A DNA stretch of 64,000 nucleotides from Candidatus Gastranaerophilales bacterium HUM_1 (GCA_002103105.1 DAAY01000007.1:124001-188000), one strand, 5' to 3'; shown: positions 42,922 to 51,728, numbered from the stretch's first letter. Program-made: numbers and translations. Notes: a model not told the origin generated them from the letters alone.

Positions 42922-43695
42922 ATGAGCAAAAACTATAAAAAGATGTTTGAAACTTTAAATGAATATCTCAAAAACAGAATTGAAGATATTGACCAAACAA
43001 TTATTGAAGCAGTTAATGCCAGAAATAATGGTAAATGTTTTAGTTTTCAAGAACATCTAAAAGGGTTTGTGTATGCTCAATTAAGTGCTTTGGTATCTTG
43101 GAAAAACATTAAAGCACATCATACAGAATTAGATTCTTTATTTTGTAATTTTGAAAAAGATAGATTAAAAGAAATTGCTCCTGAAATTTTAATTGAAAAA
43201 ATTAGAGAATTAAAGTGTTATAGCCCATATACAACAAAGAACCAAATGACTTTTTTGAAAAACAATATAGAAACCTTTGAAAAAATTGAGGATAAATATA
43301 GTAGTTTAGATAAATTTATAACGCATAGCACCCCTGCAAACATTGTCAAATTGCTTGCAGATAGTAATAGCACCTATAAATTAAAATATGCTGGAGTTGC
43401 ATTAGTATGTGAATATTTGAGAAATGTCGGCATAGATATAGTTAAACCAGATGTTCATATAAAAAGAATCGTTAGTGCAGATAGATTAAATTTAATTCAA
43501 TCAAAATCTGATTATAGAATAATAGAAGAGTTTAGGCGACTTTCTGCTGATATTGGTATAAGTCAGGTAAAAATGGATTACTTATTATGGAATTATTGTT
43601 CCAAAGGATATGGTGAAATTTGTACCGCAAAACCTAAATGTTATGAATGCGTAATAAAAGAGTATTGTAATAATTTCTCATTATGTAATAAATAA
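42922..43695 (+). CDS. HhH-GPD DNA glycosylase with Fe-S cluster (endonuclease III superfamily)
   Basis: 257 residues. The start at MSKNYKKMF follows GCAGGAG by eight bases. Base-excision glycosylase fold: catalytic Asp in KPDVHIKRIV, hairpin region LKYAGVALVCEYL, and a C-terminal iron-sulphur motif Cys-x6-Cys-x2-Cys-x5-Cys (CTAKPKCYECVIKEYC). The lysine that gives endonuclease III its lyase activity (GVGRKTA) is absent, so it should be a monofunctional glycosylase. The first 100 residues are longer than usual. Its role on the element (protection or anti-restriction of modified bases) is inferred. Confidence 0.8.
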   Translation: MSKNYKKMFETLNEYLKNRIEDIDQTIIEAVNARNNGKCFSFQEHLKGFVYAQLSALVSWKNIKAHHTELDSLFCNFEKDRLKEIAPEILIEKIRELKCYSPYTTKNQMTFLKNNIETFEKIEDKYSSLDKFITHSTPANIVKLLADSNSTYKLKYAGVALVCEYLRNVGIDIVKPDVHIKRIVSADRLNLIQSKSDYRIIEEFRRLSADIGISQVKMDYLLWNYCSKGYGEICTAKPKCYECVIKEYCNNFSLCNK

Positions 43696-43715
43696 AAACA
43701 TAAAAGGAGTAAATT

Positions 43716-44198
43716 ATGTTTGCAGTAGTTAAAACAATATTGGCAATAATTTTAATTGGGGTACTAAGTGAAATTTTTCATTTAATAGAGTCATTTATGT
43801 CGACTTTCCCAATTTTTAAAGATTTTATCTCTATATTATTATGGTCATTAATAGTTTTTGTATTTGTTTGTATAATATTATTTTTACGAAAAAGCTATAT
43901 TGAGTATAAAAACACAACACTAGAAAAGTTAAAAACAGAACAACAAACAATAGAAAAAATTAAACAACTGGCACAAGATTATGTAAAAGATTTTATTGAA
44001 CAAGGTAAATCAGAATTTACACATGACGACTTAAAAGATTTTACGGTTATTGTAAAATTTAAAAATGGAATAAACATTCCAAAATTAGAAAAATATTCTT
44101 ATAAAGAACATGCTCTGTTGTTGGATATATTAGAGAAAACTTATAATCAGTTACTAAATAATTTTGAGTTTAAGGAATGGCAAAAAAGATATTATTAA
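43716..44198 (+). CDS. Hypothetical membrane protein of the element
   Basis: 160 residues: two hydrophobic helices (VVKTILAIILIGVLSEIF; ISILLWSLIVFVFVCIILFL) then a charged, coiled-coil-like cytoplasmic part (LEKLKTEQQTIEKIKQLAQD) and a small C-terminal domain. AAAGGAG precedes the ATG; 20 bases after the glycosylase gene, so co-transcribed. Not recognised. Confidence 0.75.
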   Translation: MFAVVKTILAIILIGVLSEIFHLIESFMSTFPIFKDFISILLWSLIVFVFVCIILFLRKSYIEYKNTTLEKLKTEQQTIEKIKQLAQDYVKDFIEQGKSEFTHDDLKDFTVIVKFKNGINIPKLEKYSYKEHALLLDILEKTYNQLLNNFEFKEWQKRYY

Positions 44199-44914
44199 AA
44201 ATTTTAGGTGGGGCGGAAAGAAAAAGAATAAAATAAGATTGTTATAAAAATTACTCTTATAAGAGTATAGGAAATAGTAATACATATAAAATTATTAGTG
44301 AATATCCTGGAAACATTATCTTGACAATGTTTAAACCTAAATTAAGCTAAATTTTTTATTAGAGATTAGTAGAGAGATTGATGAGCAACAAATAAAATTT
44401 TGCTTATTTAACCGATGATTATGTTGAGATTATTCTCAAAAGTAAATTATAGCACTCTTCAAAAGAAGATTTTAGACGCAATTGAATGGACTGTTTGGTG
44501 AGAGAAACATAAAAAGTTTACAGCTATATAAAGTAAAAATGTGTCGTCATTGTGAAGTTATGTAAAAATTACAAATATATCGAACCCATCATCAACAGTA
44601 AATTTGTAATTTATTTTCACATTTTGCCATTGGGGATTATACCCTGACGGATTTTATTTATATTGATAAGATAAATTTACGAATTGAAGTTTGACAACTA
44701 AATATTTTAGATTTTGGGTATTTCCCTTACTTAAATACTCCCCAGCAGTCCTGACCTTATGCTCGGTTATCAAACAGAGGTCGCTCCATAGAGGGAATTT
44801 AAGATAAAGAGGAAACTTACGCCCAACTAATATTTAGTTATATATTTTATCTTGAACCTTTTTATAGGAGTACGTTTGCAGTTATAGGGCGTATTAAAAA
44901 GAAAGGAGAAAGGT
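44199..44914. other. 716-base gene-free region ahead of the excisionase/Rep operon
   Basis: No credible open reading frame. The first 450 bases are plain AT-rich sequence. From about 44735 the composition changes (CCCAGCAGTCCTGACC, GAGGTCGCTCC) and several paired segments appear: TTACGCCC (44818-44825) with GGGCGTAT (44887-44894), enclosing AACTAATATTTAGTT (44826-44840), a near-perfect dyad also echoed as AACTAAATATTTTAG at 44697. Being directly upstream of the Rep gene, it is a candidate double-strand origin, oriT or structured leader; none is proven. Confidence 0.4.
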
Positions 44915-45181
44915 ATGGAGAACAGATTACCACCAAATCGTTTTAGAATGCTTGATACAATGGAAGACATCAGGCAAAACTGTAAAGGCAGAATATATGC
45001 CAATATGTTTACCGTTAAAGAATTCGCGGAAACTTTTAAAATAGGAATTAATACAGTTTACAAGTTATGTAAGATAAAAGGTTTTCCTGTAATTCAAATT
45101 GGTGGCAAAAAATACATTATTGCTAACGATTTTAATGAGTGGGTAATGCAAAATGTTGGAAAGGTGATTGAATTAAAATGA
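44915..45181 (+). CDS. Excisionase-like HTH protein
   Basis: 88 residues. The helix-turn-helix_17 (MerR/Xis-like) domain occupies 32-80: MFTVKEFAETFKIGINTVYKLCKIKGFPVIQIGGKKYII. It binds DNA to direct excision in related elements. Shine-Dalgarno AAAGGAGAAAGG before the ATG. Its TGA overlaps the ATG of the next gene (ATGA), so they are coupled. Confidence 0.85.
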   Translation: MENRLPPNRFRMLDTMEDIRQNCKGRIYANMFTVKEFAETFKIGINTVYKLCKIKGFPVIQIGGKKYIIANDFNEWVMQNVGKVIELK

Positions 45182-45573
45182 ATACAAATTATTATCACCG
45201 AACACATAAAAATTATAACTATGGAAGCAGAGGAAAAGTTGACCATTTTGACTGTCCAACTAATTTATTCAGTTTAAATAATACCGATAAAAGTATTTCT
45301 TGGGTATATTCAGCAGATGTAAAAGAGAATAGTCTAATAGATTTCCATCAAGTTGTTTTTGCAATTTCCAGATTTATAAATATTTATTCAAATAAAAAAA
45401 TCAAGGAATGGCTAGACAAGGATAAAAAATTTAATAGTCTAATACAAGAAGACAACATTGGACGAAAATTTATAGTTTATAAGGAGTATAAAAAATGGAT
45501 ATTATCAAAAAAGAGTATAAAATTAACACAAAGACAGAGAAAGGAACTAAAATTATGGATATTAGGTTTATAA
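45178..45573 (+). CDS. Hypothetical protein of the element's replication operon
   Basis: 131 residues, family not recognised; N-terminus rich in Tyr/His/Asn (NTNYYHRTHKNYNYGSRGK), C-terminus very basic (KKSIKLTQRQRKELK), possibly nucleic-acid binding. Starts in an ATGA overlap with the excisionase-like gene, and its last 79 bases overlap the start of the HUH protein gene in another frame. Confidence 0.6.
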   Translation: MNTNYYHRTHKNYNYGSRGKVDHFDCPTNLFSLNNTDKSISWVYSADVKENSLIDFHQVVFAISRFINIYSNKKIKEWLDKDKKFNSLIQEDNIGRKFIVYKEYKKWILSKKSIKLTQRQRKELKLWILGL

Positions 45574-46127
45574 ATGTAGAACATTCAATAAAATTTAAAA
45601 CAGTTAAAGACGCAACAAGAGAAGCTAACCGTATAAAAATGGTAATGGACAGATTTGCTAAGAAAACTAAAATTCCATTCTCATGTATAATTTGTGTAAG
45701 CCAGTTAAGTCTTAGATTTGGAGAATTTGTTACGTTTCATAATAACAAAAAAGGTAGACCTATAAGAAAAATGGTTTCAAAATTAAAATGCTTTGGAGTT
45801 CCTGAAACCGTATTACCACATTTGCATATTGTAATTGTTTACAAGGAACAAGAAAAGAAAATATCAAATAAAATTATTGAAAGTATTACTAAAAAATATG
45901 GCAAGGAAAGCTGTAAAGCATACAATATTACAAATAAAGACCCAATATATTTTTTACAATACATAATTAGGCAGTCAGGAACATTCCGCTATGTTGAGGA
46001 TTTTACAAATACAATTTCTTCTTTTAATTTTAAAAATATGAATAGGTTATTAACTAAACAGAGAGAAAGTTTTTATTTTCACAAAAATAACAGGTTTGAT
46101 AGTCGCTTTGACCTCCCTGCAGCTTAA
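45495..46127 (+). CDS. HUH-type Rep/mobilisation endonuclease candidate
   Basis: 210 residues. The HUH motif is PHLHIVIVYKE (His-Leu-His between strands) at residues 108-118; a preceding strand SCIICVSQL fits motif 1, and the YFLQYIIRQSG helix offers the catalytic tyrosine and supporting basic residue expected in rolling-circle Rep proteins. The start at MDIIKKEYK has AAGGAG eight bases upstream despite overlapping the previous gene; a second ATG 20 codons on is weaker. Predicted to nick the element for replication or mobilisation. The match is by motif, not by search. Confidence 0.65.
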   Translation: MDIIKKEYKINTKTEKGTKIMDIRFINVEHSIKFKTVKDATREANRIKMVMDRFAKKTKIPFSCIICVSQLSLRFGEFVTFHNNKKGRPIRKMVSKLKCFGVPETVLPHLHIVIVYKEQEKKISNKIIESITKKYGKESCKAYNITNKDPIYFLQYIIRQSGTFRYVEDFTNTISSFNFKNMNRLLTKQRESFYFHKNNRFDSRFDLPAA

Positions 46128-46663
46128 TTTTAATCAATGTAAAAAGCCATGTGTAATTAATAATAGATAAATATTAATTATAGATTAGTTTTATACAAGT
46201 ATATTTTTACCTATTATAGATAAAAATATAAAGAATTTGTATTTTTGAGAATGAAAATAATAATACCACTCTAACCCAATAATAGTGGTGTTATTGTCCC
46301 AAAATCTCCGCTTTTATAAAAATTTTTAAATATTAAAGTTTGGCTATTAAAACTTATTAAGTTGTTTCGTTAGAACACATTAACAACTTATCAGTGAATA
46401 GTTATCAATATAAATAATGGAATTGTATATAAAATTATAATCTTTCAAAATTTTATTCAGAAATGCGTGTATAAAAATCAACTAACTTTACAGAACTTGA
46501 TTAAGAAATGTCTTTAAATAGGTTATGGTCTAAAACAATATAATGAAATTATTTGAGGGGTATTTATTTAGAGTTATTTTTTTAATTTTTAAATAGATAT
46601 TTGCAAAAGTCTTTACAAGTAAACATCAATATCCAATAATGCAAAAGTCCAAAGGAGGTAAAA
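46128..46663. other. 536-base gene-free region between Rep and the recombinases
   Basis: No open reading frame. Contains the hairpin AATAATACCACT (46259-46270) with AGTGGTGTTATT (46284-46295), which is fully paired only in the plus-strand RNA (one U-G wobble), so it probably ends or regulates the Rep transcript although no T-run follows. The 10-bp direct repeat TGCAAAAGTC occurs at 46602-46611 and 46640-46649, just before the serine recombinase gene. Confidence 0.45.
46602..46649. repeat. TGCAAAAGTC direct repeat, candidate recombinase or regulator site
   Basis: Two identical 10-bp copies start 38 bases apart immediately upstream of the serine recombinase gene; the second overlaps the sequence leading into its AAAGGAGG ribosome site. 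Spacing suits a resolvase site or operator; unproven. Confidence 0.35.
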
Positions 46664-47251
46664 ATGAAACAAGAAAACAAAGGTCAAAATATTGCTTATA
46701 TTCGAGTAAGTACATTGGAACAAAATACCGAAAGCCAATTTGAGATTTTGAAACAATACAGAATTGATAAATATTTCGAAGAAAAAATTAGTGCTAAAAA
46801 GACAAATCGTCCAAAACTTATGGAAATGCTTGATTATGTTAGAAATGGCGATACCGTTTATGTCAAAGATTTTTCAAGATTAGCAAGAAGTACAAAAGAT
46901 TTATTAGAAATCTTAGAAAAATTAGAAAACAAAGGAGTAAAACTTGTGAGTAATAAAGAAAATCTTGATACAAGTACTCCTGCTGGCAAACTTATGGTTA
47001 CAATGCTTGGTGCTATTTACGAATTTGAACGTGCGAATCTTTTAGAAAGACAAAAAGACGGTATTGCGGTTGCTAAACGAGAAGGAAAATATAAGGGAAG
47101 AAAGAAAATTTCTAAACCAGCAAATTGGCAAGAAGTTTATAGCGATTGGTCTTGTCGCAAAATTACAGCGAAAAAGGCTTGTGAATTACTAAAACTAAAA
47201 ACAAATACTTTTTATAATTTTGTGAAAGAAGAAAGAAAGGATATTGCATAA
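46664..47251 (+). CDS. Serine recombinase (resolvase/invertase family)
   Basis: 195 residues, small-serine-recombinase type. Nucleophilic serine in YIRVSTLEQN; active-site Arg region VKDFSRLARSTKDLLEIL; the conserved LMVTMLGAIYEFERANLLERQKDG helix (split here as LMVTMLGAIYEFE and RANLLERQKDG); C-terminal HTH region with KKACELLKLKTNTFYNF. Very strong Shine-Dalgarno AAAGGAGG. The TAA shares one base with the integrase ATG. May resolve multimers or regulate gene orientation. Confidence 0.92.
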   Translation: MKQENKGQNIAYIRVSTLEQNTESQFEILKQYRIDKYFEEKISAKKTNRPKLMEMLDYVRNGDTVYVKDFSRLARSTKDLLEILEKLENKGVKLVSNKENLDTSTPAGKLMVTMLGAIYEFERANLLERQKDGIAVAKREGKYKGRKKISKPANWQEVYSDWSCRKITAKKACELLKLKTNTFYNFVKEERKDIA

Positions 47252-48441
47252 TGGCAAAGAGAAGAAGTAACGGCGAGGGGTGCATTTATAAAGATACAAG
47301 AAGTGGAAAATGGAAAGGTAAATTTGAAATTGGGATTGATGTTAAGGGGAACCGAAAGTTTAAATCCTGTACTGGGAATTCAGAAAAAGAAGTTCGTTTG
47401 AAATTAAAAGACTTAATGGTAAAACATAGTTCGGGTATTGATATTAGTTCTAAGTGTATAAAAGTTGGCGAATATTTTGAAAAATGGTTTTATAATAGTG
47501 CTATCTATGGATTACGAGATTCAACAAGTCAAAGTTATGAAATGATTATTAGAAGACACATAAAGCCGAATATCGGCAATATTGCTTTTGCGAACTTAAA
47601 TGGCGATGACATTCAAAAGTTTTATAATCATTTATACACAAATGGCAGATTAGCTGGTAAGGGCGGATTATCAAACAAAACAGTAGAAAACATACACCTT
47701 GTAATGAGTAGTTGCATAAATTTCGCATTGAAAAGAGGTGAACTTATCCGAAATCCGTTATTAACTGTAAAACTAAGACGAGAAAACAAAAAAGAAGTAG
47801 AAGTTTTTACAAGAGAAGAACAAGAAAAGATTTTAGCAGAATGTCCAAATCATTATTATGGTATGGCGATTAAGTTCGATTTTTATACAGGTCTGCGAGC
47901 AGGTGAATTATTAGGCTTGACGTGGGATTGTGTAGATTTTTGCAAAAACACTATTAGGATAAATAAACAGGTGCAAAGAAATAAAATTTTTAATCAAAAA
48001 AGTGATAACAAGACAATACTTGGTTTTGTATATAATACTAAAACTAAAACATCAAACAGAATTATAAAAGTTATGCGACCATTAATGACAGAATTAACTG
48101 AATATAAAAAGGAGCAAGATATTTTAAAGAAAAAATTAGGACAAGATTATTATACAAAATTAAACCTTGTATTTCCTAGACAAGATGGATATTTTACAGA
48201 TTCAGGCACTTTTTTAGATGCATTTAGCAGAATCCAAAATAAACTTGATATACCGCATAGAAACGTACACGCCATGAGACATACATTTGCTACAAGAGCA
48301 TTAGAAAATGGTATGAAACCAATAGTCGTTTCAAAATTACTCGGACACGCAAGTATTCAAATCACAATGGATATCTACGGGCATGTTATACCAGACTTCG
48401 CAGAACAAGAGTTGGAAAAATTGGAGGAAATATACATTTAA
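47251..48441 (+). CDS. Tyrosine-family integrase
   Basis: 396 residues, catalyses integration at tRNA-fMet. N-terminal arm-binding domain (GEGCIYKDTRSGKWKGKFE), core-binding domain about 65-175, catalytic domain with Arg in TGLRAGELLGL, HxxR in HAMRHTF, His in LLGHASIQ and the nucleophilic Tyr in MDIYGHV. Intact. Overlaps the serine recombinase by one base. Unusually it lies 3.3 kb from attR, with the HNH and GAF/Panacea cargo between. Confidence 0.96.
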   Translation: MAKRRSNGEGCIYKDTRSGKWKGKFEIGIDVKGNRKFKSCTGNSEKEVRLKLKDLMVKHSSGIDISSKCIKVGEYFEKWFYNSAIYGLRDSTSQSYEMIIRRHIKPNIGNIAFANLNGDDIQKFYNHLYTNGRLAGKGGLSNKTVENIHLVMSSCINFALKRGELIRNPLLTVKLRRENKKEVEVFTREEQEKILAECPNHYYGMAIKFDFYTGLRAGELLGLTWDCVDFCKNTIRINKQVQRNKIFNQKSDNKTILGFVYNTKTKTSNRIIKVMRPLMTELTEYKKEQDILKKKLGQDYYTKLNLVFPRQDGYFTDSGTFLDAFSRIQNKLDIPHRNVHAMRHTFATRALENGMKPIVVSKLLGHASIQITMDIYGHVIPDFAEQELEKLEEIYI

Positions 48442-48510
48442 AATTAGCCATTTGTCTAGGTGTTTTTTTATTATTTTATATTAAAATAGTTTCAATAAAA
48501 CGGAGGAAGT

Positions 48511-50013
48511 ATGTCAAAATGTTATATTTGTGATGAAGAATTAAATACAAATAGTAAAAGTTTAGAACATATAGTATTAAATGGACTTGGTGGTCATTTA
48601 AAATCAAATAAAATATTGTGTGAAAAACATAATAACATGTATTCTAAATTTGATGATGAATTGTGAAATGATTTATTATTTTTTACAAATATTTTAAATC
48701 CGAAAAGAGATAGGGATGAGAATCCGCAAGCATATTTTAAAGATGAAAATAATAATATTGTAATAAGAAAAGCTAATGGTGATTTTTTTACCAAACCTAA
48801 AGTTACAGTAAATAATTCGCAAAATGGTGGACTTGAAATAACAATTAATGTTTTTTACAGTGACACTCAAGGTGGGCAGGAATATTTAAGCGAAAAAATC
48901 CAAAATATAATAAAAACAAGTACTAAAAAATTAAATATTTCCGAACAAAGAATAATTGAAGAAGTCACCAAAATTCAAAATATTATTGCAAATGAACAGA
49001 CACAGCAGAAACACCCAAAGCTCTATTTTGAGTGTCAATTTAATAAAAAAGGAAATATATTTATAAGCATACTTAAAATGGTCTTGGGTTTTTATTTTTA
49101 TAATAATTATAGTGAAAGTTATATTCTACCAATTTTAGAGTCATATAAAAATGCAGATAAAAAAAGTAGTAAATTATATATAAATAATAATTCAAATTAC
49201 TATTACCCTAAAAATTTTTATAAAGAAGATAGCATTTATCATACTTTGGTAATAATTGGTAACAAGGAAAATAAATTATTATATGCTCTAGTTTCATTAT
49301 ATGGTGTTTTAAATACTTTTATTCTTCTTAATTCTGATTATATTGGCGAAAATATATATGCTTCATATTGTTATGATTTAAGAAACAATAAAGAAGTTCC
49401 ATTTAACAACAAACTTATATTAGACAAAAAGAATGTTGATAATATTTTAATTCCCAAGTTTCAAAAAGAAGAAATAAACTATGCTCTCAATAATTTTATG
49501 GAATTTTTTGCTTCTAAAACATTCAATGTTGAGGAATTTTCTATGAATGTAGATAAAACATTTAAAGAAGTCTATAAGGAACAAAAAATATTTTCCAAAG
49601 CAGAATATAAAGAATGGTTAAATGATGCTTTTTATAACTTGTGTAAAAAAGACAACGAATGTAAAACATTAAAAGATATTGATATTGAAAATTTGTTCAA
49701 ATTAATCTATTCTACATATGATTATAGGAAATATATGTACCCATATTATTTTAATTTCCTATCAGACAGAATATTAGATTGTGTTTATAAAATTATTTTT
49801 GAGCAAAATAAAAAGTTGAAAAATAGAGATTTATTTTATAGGACGTTAAAAAATATGTTATTTTCTATAAAAAGTAACAATACAGAAATTAATTTACTTA
49901 TTAAAAGAGATGAATTAAAGATAAAACGAGCATTAAAGGCATTTTGCTTTAATACTCACAATGAAATATATACAAAATTCTTTAAGAAAAAATTAAAGTA
50001 TATTCAATTATAG
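48511..50013 (+). pseudogene. HNH-endonuclease gene interrupted by an in-frame TGA
   Basis: Starts ATGTCAAAATGTTATATT after CGGAGGAAG. Residues 1-51 give an HNH_5-like zinc-bound nuclease start: CYIC, SLEHIVLNGLGG, ILCEKHNN. Codon 52 (48664-48666) is TGA where relatives could have Trp (TGG); the same frame then stays open for another 448 codons to 50013, encoding a Lys/Asn/Tyr-rich C-terminal domain. TGA terminates other genes here, so this is most simply a recent nonsense mutation. The part after the stop could restart at 49078 but would lack the nuclease. Likely a disabled defence or homing nuclease. Confidence 0.8.
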
Positions 50014-50032
50014 AAAATTCAGTAAATAACAG

Positions 50033-50509
50033 TTAATCTAATTGCTTATTAGTTCTATATTCTTCTGCCTTTTTTATCAAATTTAAAGATTCTCCATGTT
50101 GAGACGATAGAACAGGATATGTTGAGTAAACATATTGTATAAACTTATTAAATCCCATGTCTTTAGTTTTTTCAATTATAAAATCTATACTATCTTTATC
50201 TTTGATACTTGGGGTTATATCATTAAGACTTTTTCTTAATGATATAATTTGTTTTGGCTTTCCAAAATCATTTGGCACATACTTAACTTCAAATGTGTTT
50301 TCATGAGCATATACTTCATTTATAATATCAAAAACAAATGGACCATAGTGATTAAATATCCAGTTTATATTAGACACTTGGTGCCCACGTCTTAGTACAT
50401 TTCGCCAATCAGCCAAATAAATAATTTTGTTTAATCTAGCATTAGATAAATCTTCTTTATTTGGATAATTTAAACAAACATAATATATTATATCTAATAA
50501 TTCATTCAT
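50033..50509 (-). CDS. Panacea-domain (DUF4065/SocA-like) protein
   Basis: 158 residues. LSNARLNKIIYLADWRNV and FNHYGPFVFDIINEVY match the Panacea/SocA_Panacea antitoxin fold (family pattern: KLxKLLYxAD ... GPV). In other systems this domain neutralises diverse toxins as an antitoxin. It overlaps the upstream membrane/GAF-like gene by four bases (ATGA), so the two proteins are made together in fixed ratio. Nearest function: antitoxin or inhibitor of the partner; inferred. Confidence 0.75.
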   Translation of the reverse strand: MNELLDIIYYVCLNYPNKEDLSNARLNKIIYLADWRNVLRRGHQVSNINWIFNHYGPFVFDIINEVYAHENTFEVKYVPNDFGKPKQIISLRKSLNDITPSIKDKDSIDFIIEKTKDMGFNKFIQYVYSTYPVLSSQHGESLNLIKKAEEYRTNKQLD

Positions 50510-51441
50510 TGTTCAGCCTCCAATTCACTATCAACTGACACTACAGGAGTAAATTCGTCTTTTAAGTTCGCTATTAAATTTTGGAATTCATTTTTATATT
50601 CTTCATATATATTTATCATAACATCTTTTGTTAACACTTTACTATTTTTATCTATGCTTTCAAAAACAAGAACTGCAACTTTGTCTGTATTAGTTAAATT
50701 ATGAAGAACCACACAACCAATGGTTTTAGCTTTCATTCTAAATTTTGAGATTGTGTCTGAAGAAAATTTATACTCTTCACTTAAAATTTTATCATAATCT
50801 TCATTTTTTATAGGAAAGTCATTTTTATAAAAACAATTTTCAGGGCTATTCCAAGCTGCACCAATACAACCTTGATTTATAGGGTGAATGCCCCTATTTC
50901 TTTTATTAAACTCATAATTCTCTGAATACCTTCCTACCATCATTGATAATTCTTGACCAGAAAGAGTGTCTTCTTGTATAACGTATAAACTTAATCTTTC
51001 ATTACTTGTAAAATCATATGCTTTTGAAATTACACTCAGCACATCATGCCAAAACGTCTGAATATCTATTTCATGGGCTCTAAGTTGTTTTTCTCTTAAA
51101 ACTTTTATATGATTATAATAATTGTTTTTTAGTTTGATGTTCTTACTTCTATATTTTTTTACAGTTTCTTTTTGTGGTCGTTCAAAGACAAAATAAAAAA
51201 TTATTGCTAAAATAATTAACACTATGGCAAGTATAATTAAAAACGAATCAATGCCCACAAGAAATTGAAAATCATGATTCTTTAAAATCTCATGTAGATT
51301 TTCGCTTTCTAATCCCAATAAAAATGTAGATACTGCAAATAATACACTTGTAGCATTTTCACAGACTAAATCCCAAATAAAGATTAGGACATCCTTTAAA
51401 GTAGTGTCATGTTTGTACTGTTCTTTTCCTAGTAATAACAA
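50506..51441 (-). CDS. Two-TM membrane protein with GAF-like sensor domain
   Basis: 311 residues. Start is TTG with AGGGA nine bases upstream, under its own promoter. Two membrane helices (about 30-50: TSVLFAVSTFLLGL; about 64-88: FLIILAIVLIILAIIFYFVF), then a basic coiled segment (KKYRSKNIKLKNNYYNHIKVL), then a GAF-like domain about 135-295 (RLSLYVIQED, GIHPINQGCIGAAW, KTIGCVVLHNLTNTDKVAVLVFES). Topology puts the GAF in the cytoplasm. No catalytic motif is visible. Coupled to a Panacea protein, it is the likely toxin or effector half of the module. The GAF call rests on pattern only. Confidence 0.7.
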   Translation of the reverse strand: MLLLGKEQYKHDTTLKDVLIFIWDLVCENATSVLFAVSTFLLGLESENLHEILKNHDFQFLVGIDSFLIILAIVLIILAIIFYFVFERPQKETVKKYRSKNIKLKNNYYNHIKVLREKQLRAHEIDIQTFWHDVLSVISKAYDFTSNERLSLYVIQEDTLSGQELSMMVGRYSENYEFNKRNRGIHPINQGCIGAAWNSPENCFYKNDFPIKNEDYDKILSEEYKFSSDTISKFRMKAKTIGCVVLHNLTNTDKVAVLVFESIDKNSKVLTKDVMINIYEEYKNEFQNLIANLKDEFTPVVSVDSELEAEQ

Positions 51442-51468
51442 TTTAATATATCCCTAACTGATGCATTT

Positions 51469-51497
51469 ATTATAGCATAGATTAAAAATGTGAGCAA
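51469..51497 (-). promoter_or_regulatory. Promoter of the GAF-like/Panacea operon
   Basis: On the minus strand: TTGCTC (51497-51492), 17-base spacer, TATAAT (51474-51469), then a 27-base leader with TTAGGGA ahead of the TTG start. Confidence 0.6.
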
Positions 51498-51728
51498 ATT
51501 AAAAATTTTTACCATAAATAACTCAATTTGTAATAAATATATTTTTTGTCAAATTACATACATAATCAAAATAAACTTAAATATAAAAATAAAACAACAC
51601 ATTTCACTACACATGAGTTTAACAAATTATAATCAACTTGGTGAAGCAAGATAAATTCTCATAAAAATTCGTGCCAAGTTGTGGCAAATAGTGAAAAGTC
51701 GTTTGGGGTTGGGTAACACGAGCCTCTC
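51498..51728. other. attR-proximal spacer with inverted repeat
   Basis: No gene. CAACTTGG (51634-51641) and CCAAGTTG (51674-51681) form an 8-bp inverted repeat 48 bases from attR, a plausible arm-type or excisionase site. The rest is AT-rich. Confidence 0.4.

Noticed and set aside
48664..48666. TGA decoded as Trp (genetic-code change) in the HNH gene
   Set aside because: TGA ends intact genes in this window (for example at 22411, 52829, 45179 and 50506), two of them in ATGA overlaps, so it is a normal stop codon here.
48594..48794. 66-codon minus-strand frame across the HNH gene stop
   Set aside because: No ribosome site; antisense to the HNH frame, which has family motifs.
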